DNA of 15,555 nucleotides from SIG672 sp045535095 (lineage in GTDB: Bacteria > Bacillota > Clostridia > Oscillospirales > CAG-272), in contig JAZSKY010000060.1 of assembly GCA_045535095.1 (NCBI GenBank), positions 1 through 15,555 of the forward strand, written 5' to 3'. Under the pieces are notes generated by a model. That model was not told the DNA's origin. It did no database searches and saw nothing but the letters and a program-made list of their open reading frames with translations. The translations under genes were made by a program, and so were the position numbers. How positions within the stretch are numbered: position 1 is the first letter of the stretch; the number at the start of each line of letters is the position of its first letter. Positions 15,124 through 15,555 of this stretch are shown here, piece after piece.

Positions 15124-15152
15124 TTGCTTTCTCTGCCGATTTGTGTTATAAT
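15124..15152 (+). promoter_or_regulatory. Candidate promoter of the right-edge membrane gene
   Basis: A perfect TATAAT (15147-15152) lies 17 bp from TTGCTT (15124-15129), a half-matching -35. It begins 2 bases after the last linker of the hairpin array. A start near 15159 gives a leader of about 125 bases. Confidence 0.65.
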
Positions 15153-15158
15153 GGGGTT

Positions 15159-15283
15159 AACGCAAAGCCTCCCTCCCGGAGGGAGCCTATGGATGCGCTC
15201 GTGCATCTTTAGGGGTATGGGCTTGCCCTATGCCTTTGTAATACAAAGGCGAAACTGGCGATAAAACATAAAGGAATTTATCT
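15159..15283 (+). ncRNA. Hairpin-rich leader of the right-edge membrane gene
   Basis: Four hairpins follow the predicted start. A: CTCCCT/AGGGAG (15169-15185). B: GATGC/GCATC (15192-15207). C: GGTATGGG with CCCTATGCC (15214-15234), one bulge and one G-U. D: GCCTTTGT/ACAAAGGC with loop AAT (15232-15250). C and D share GCC at 15232-15234, so the full stems exclude each other. AAAGGA and the ATG at 15284 come after a 30-base open stretch. There is no T-tract after D, so any control would be on translation or RNA stability. Not a class I recognise. Confidence 0.4.
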
Positions 15284-15555
15284 ATGAAAAACCAATACAA
15301 AATCACAAAAGATTTAATGACAACATGGGCAAAGGAATACCATTTGCACGGTGCGGCGAATGTAATATTATTTATTCTATGGTGTATATTTGGCATTTCC
15401 GGTGTAGTGGGATTAATTTTATCCGTCTTGCTACGCAAGGGGTGGGTTGATATCTATATATTTGCGCTGTTTACCTTCGTTGCTTTTTTCAAGTTGTTTC
15501 TTGCTCGTTTCTTCGTTTGGTCAAAAAGATATAAGCTGTATTCGACTACATATGG
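15284..15555 (+). CDS. Membrane protein, N-terminal part (runs off right edge)
   Basis: ATG 15284 is preceded by AAAGGA (about 15270-15275). Ninety codons are open to the window edge. A short polar N-terminus (MKNQYKITKDLMTTWAKEYH) leads to two hydrophobic segments, about residues 26-48 (VILFILWCIF onward) and 55-75 (IYIFALFTFVAFF onward). Then a basic stretch, FVWSKRYKLYS, begins a probable cytoplasmic domain. The shape (two adjacent TM helices, then a soluble C-terminus) resembles YcxB-like proteins, but the diagnostic part lies outside the window, so this is tentative. Codon use is more AT-rich (TTA, ATA, TTT) than in the operons to the left, which may indicate different origin or a short recent history here. 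Confidence 0.75.
   Translation, partial: MKNQYKITKDLMTTWAKEYHLHGAANVILFILWCIFGISGVVGLILSVLLRKGWVDIYIFALFTFVAFFKLFLARFFVWSKRYKLYSTTY

Overview
The window looks like chromosome of an uncultured gut-type Clostridia (Firmicutes). The supporting signs are moderate GC, strong AGGAGG-like ribosome sites, textbook sigma-A promoters with 17-bp spacers, frequent ATA isoleucine codons, AddAB in place of RecBCD, and a short lipoprotein signal with a Cys27 lipobox. This placement is an inference from style, not from a marker gene.

Left edge (1-1047): the N-terminal part of a repeat-rich surface lipoprotein is read leftwards and runs off the window. Its roughly 180-nt leader folds into a closed helix that starts at the predicted transcription start and is followed by an intrinsic-terminator hairpin just before the ribosome site. 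This is the layout of a transcription attenuator or riboswitch. A back-to-back promoter drives the next operon to the right.

1048-9082: addB-addA encode the two-subunit helicase-nuclease for double-strand-break repair. An uncharacterised alpha/alpha-toroid-like protein follows in the same transcript, closed by a strong terminator. AddB has lost the N-terminal Walker A motif seen in many relatives.

9091-11076 (minus): a cytoplasmic member of the GtaA/DUF4965-DUF1793 six-hairpin family, with its own consensus promoter. That promoter is divergent from the promoter of dut.

11227-12969: dut-maf-nth is a compact nucleotide-pool cleaning and base-excision-repair operon: dUTPase, Maf pyrophosphatase and endonuclease III. 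Its theme (keeping uracil and damaged pyrimidines out of DNA) matches the nearby addAB.

12970-14957: a second probable operon holds a two-TM protein of unknown function, a membrane-anchored MORN-repeat protein with a TTG start, and a Nudix hydrolase, ending in a terminator.

14954-15283: 330 bases without a gene, but highly structured. First comes an array of seven small hairpins joined by near-constant 7-nt linkers that switch to their reverse complement in the second half. Next come a promoter and a leader with four hairpins, before a partial membrane-protein gene that runs off the right edge. The hairpin array and the structured lipoprotein leader are the most novel-looking elements here.
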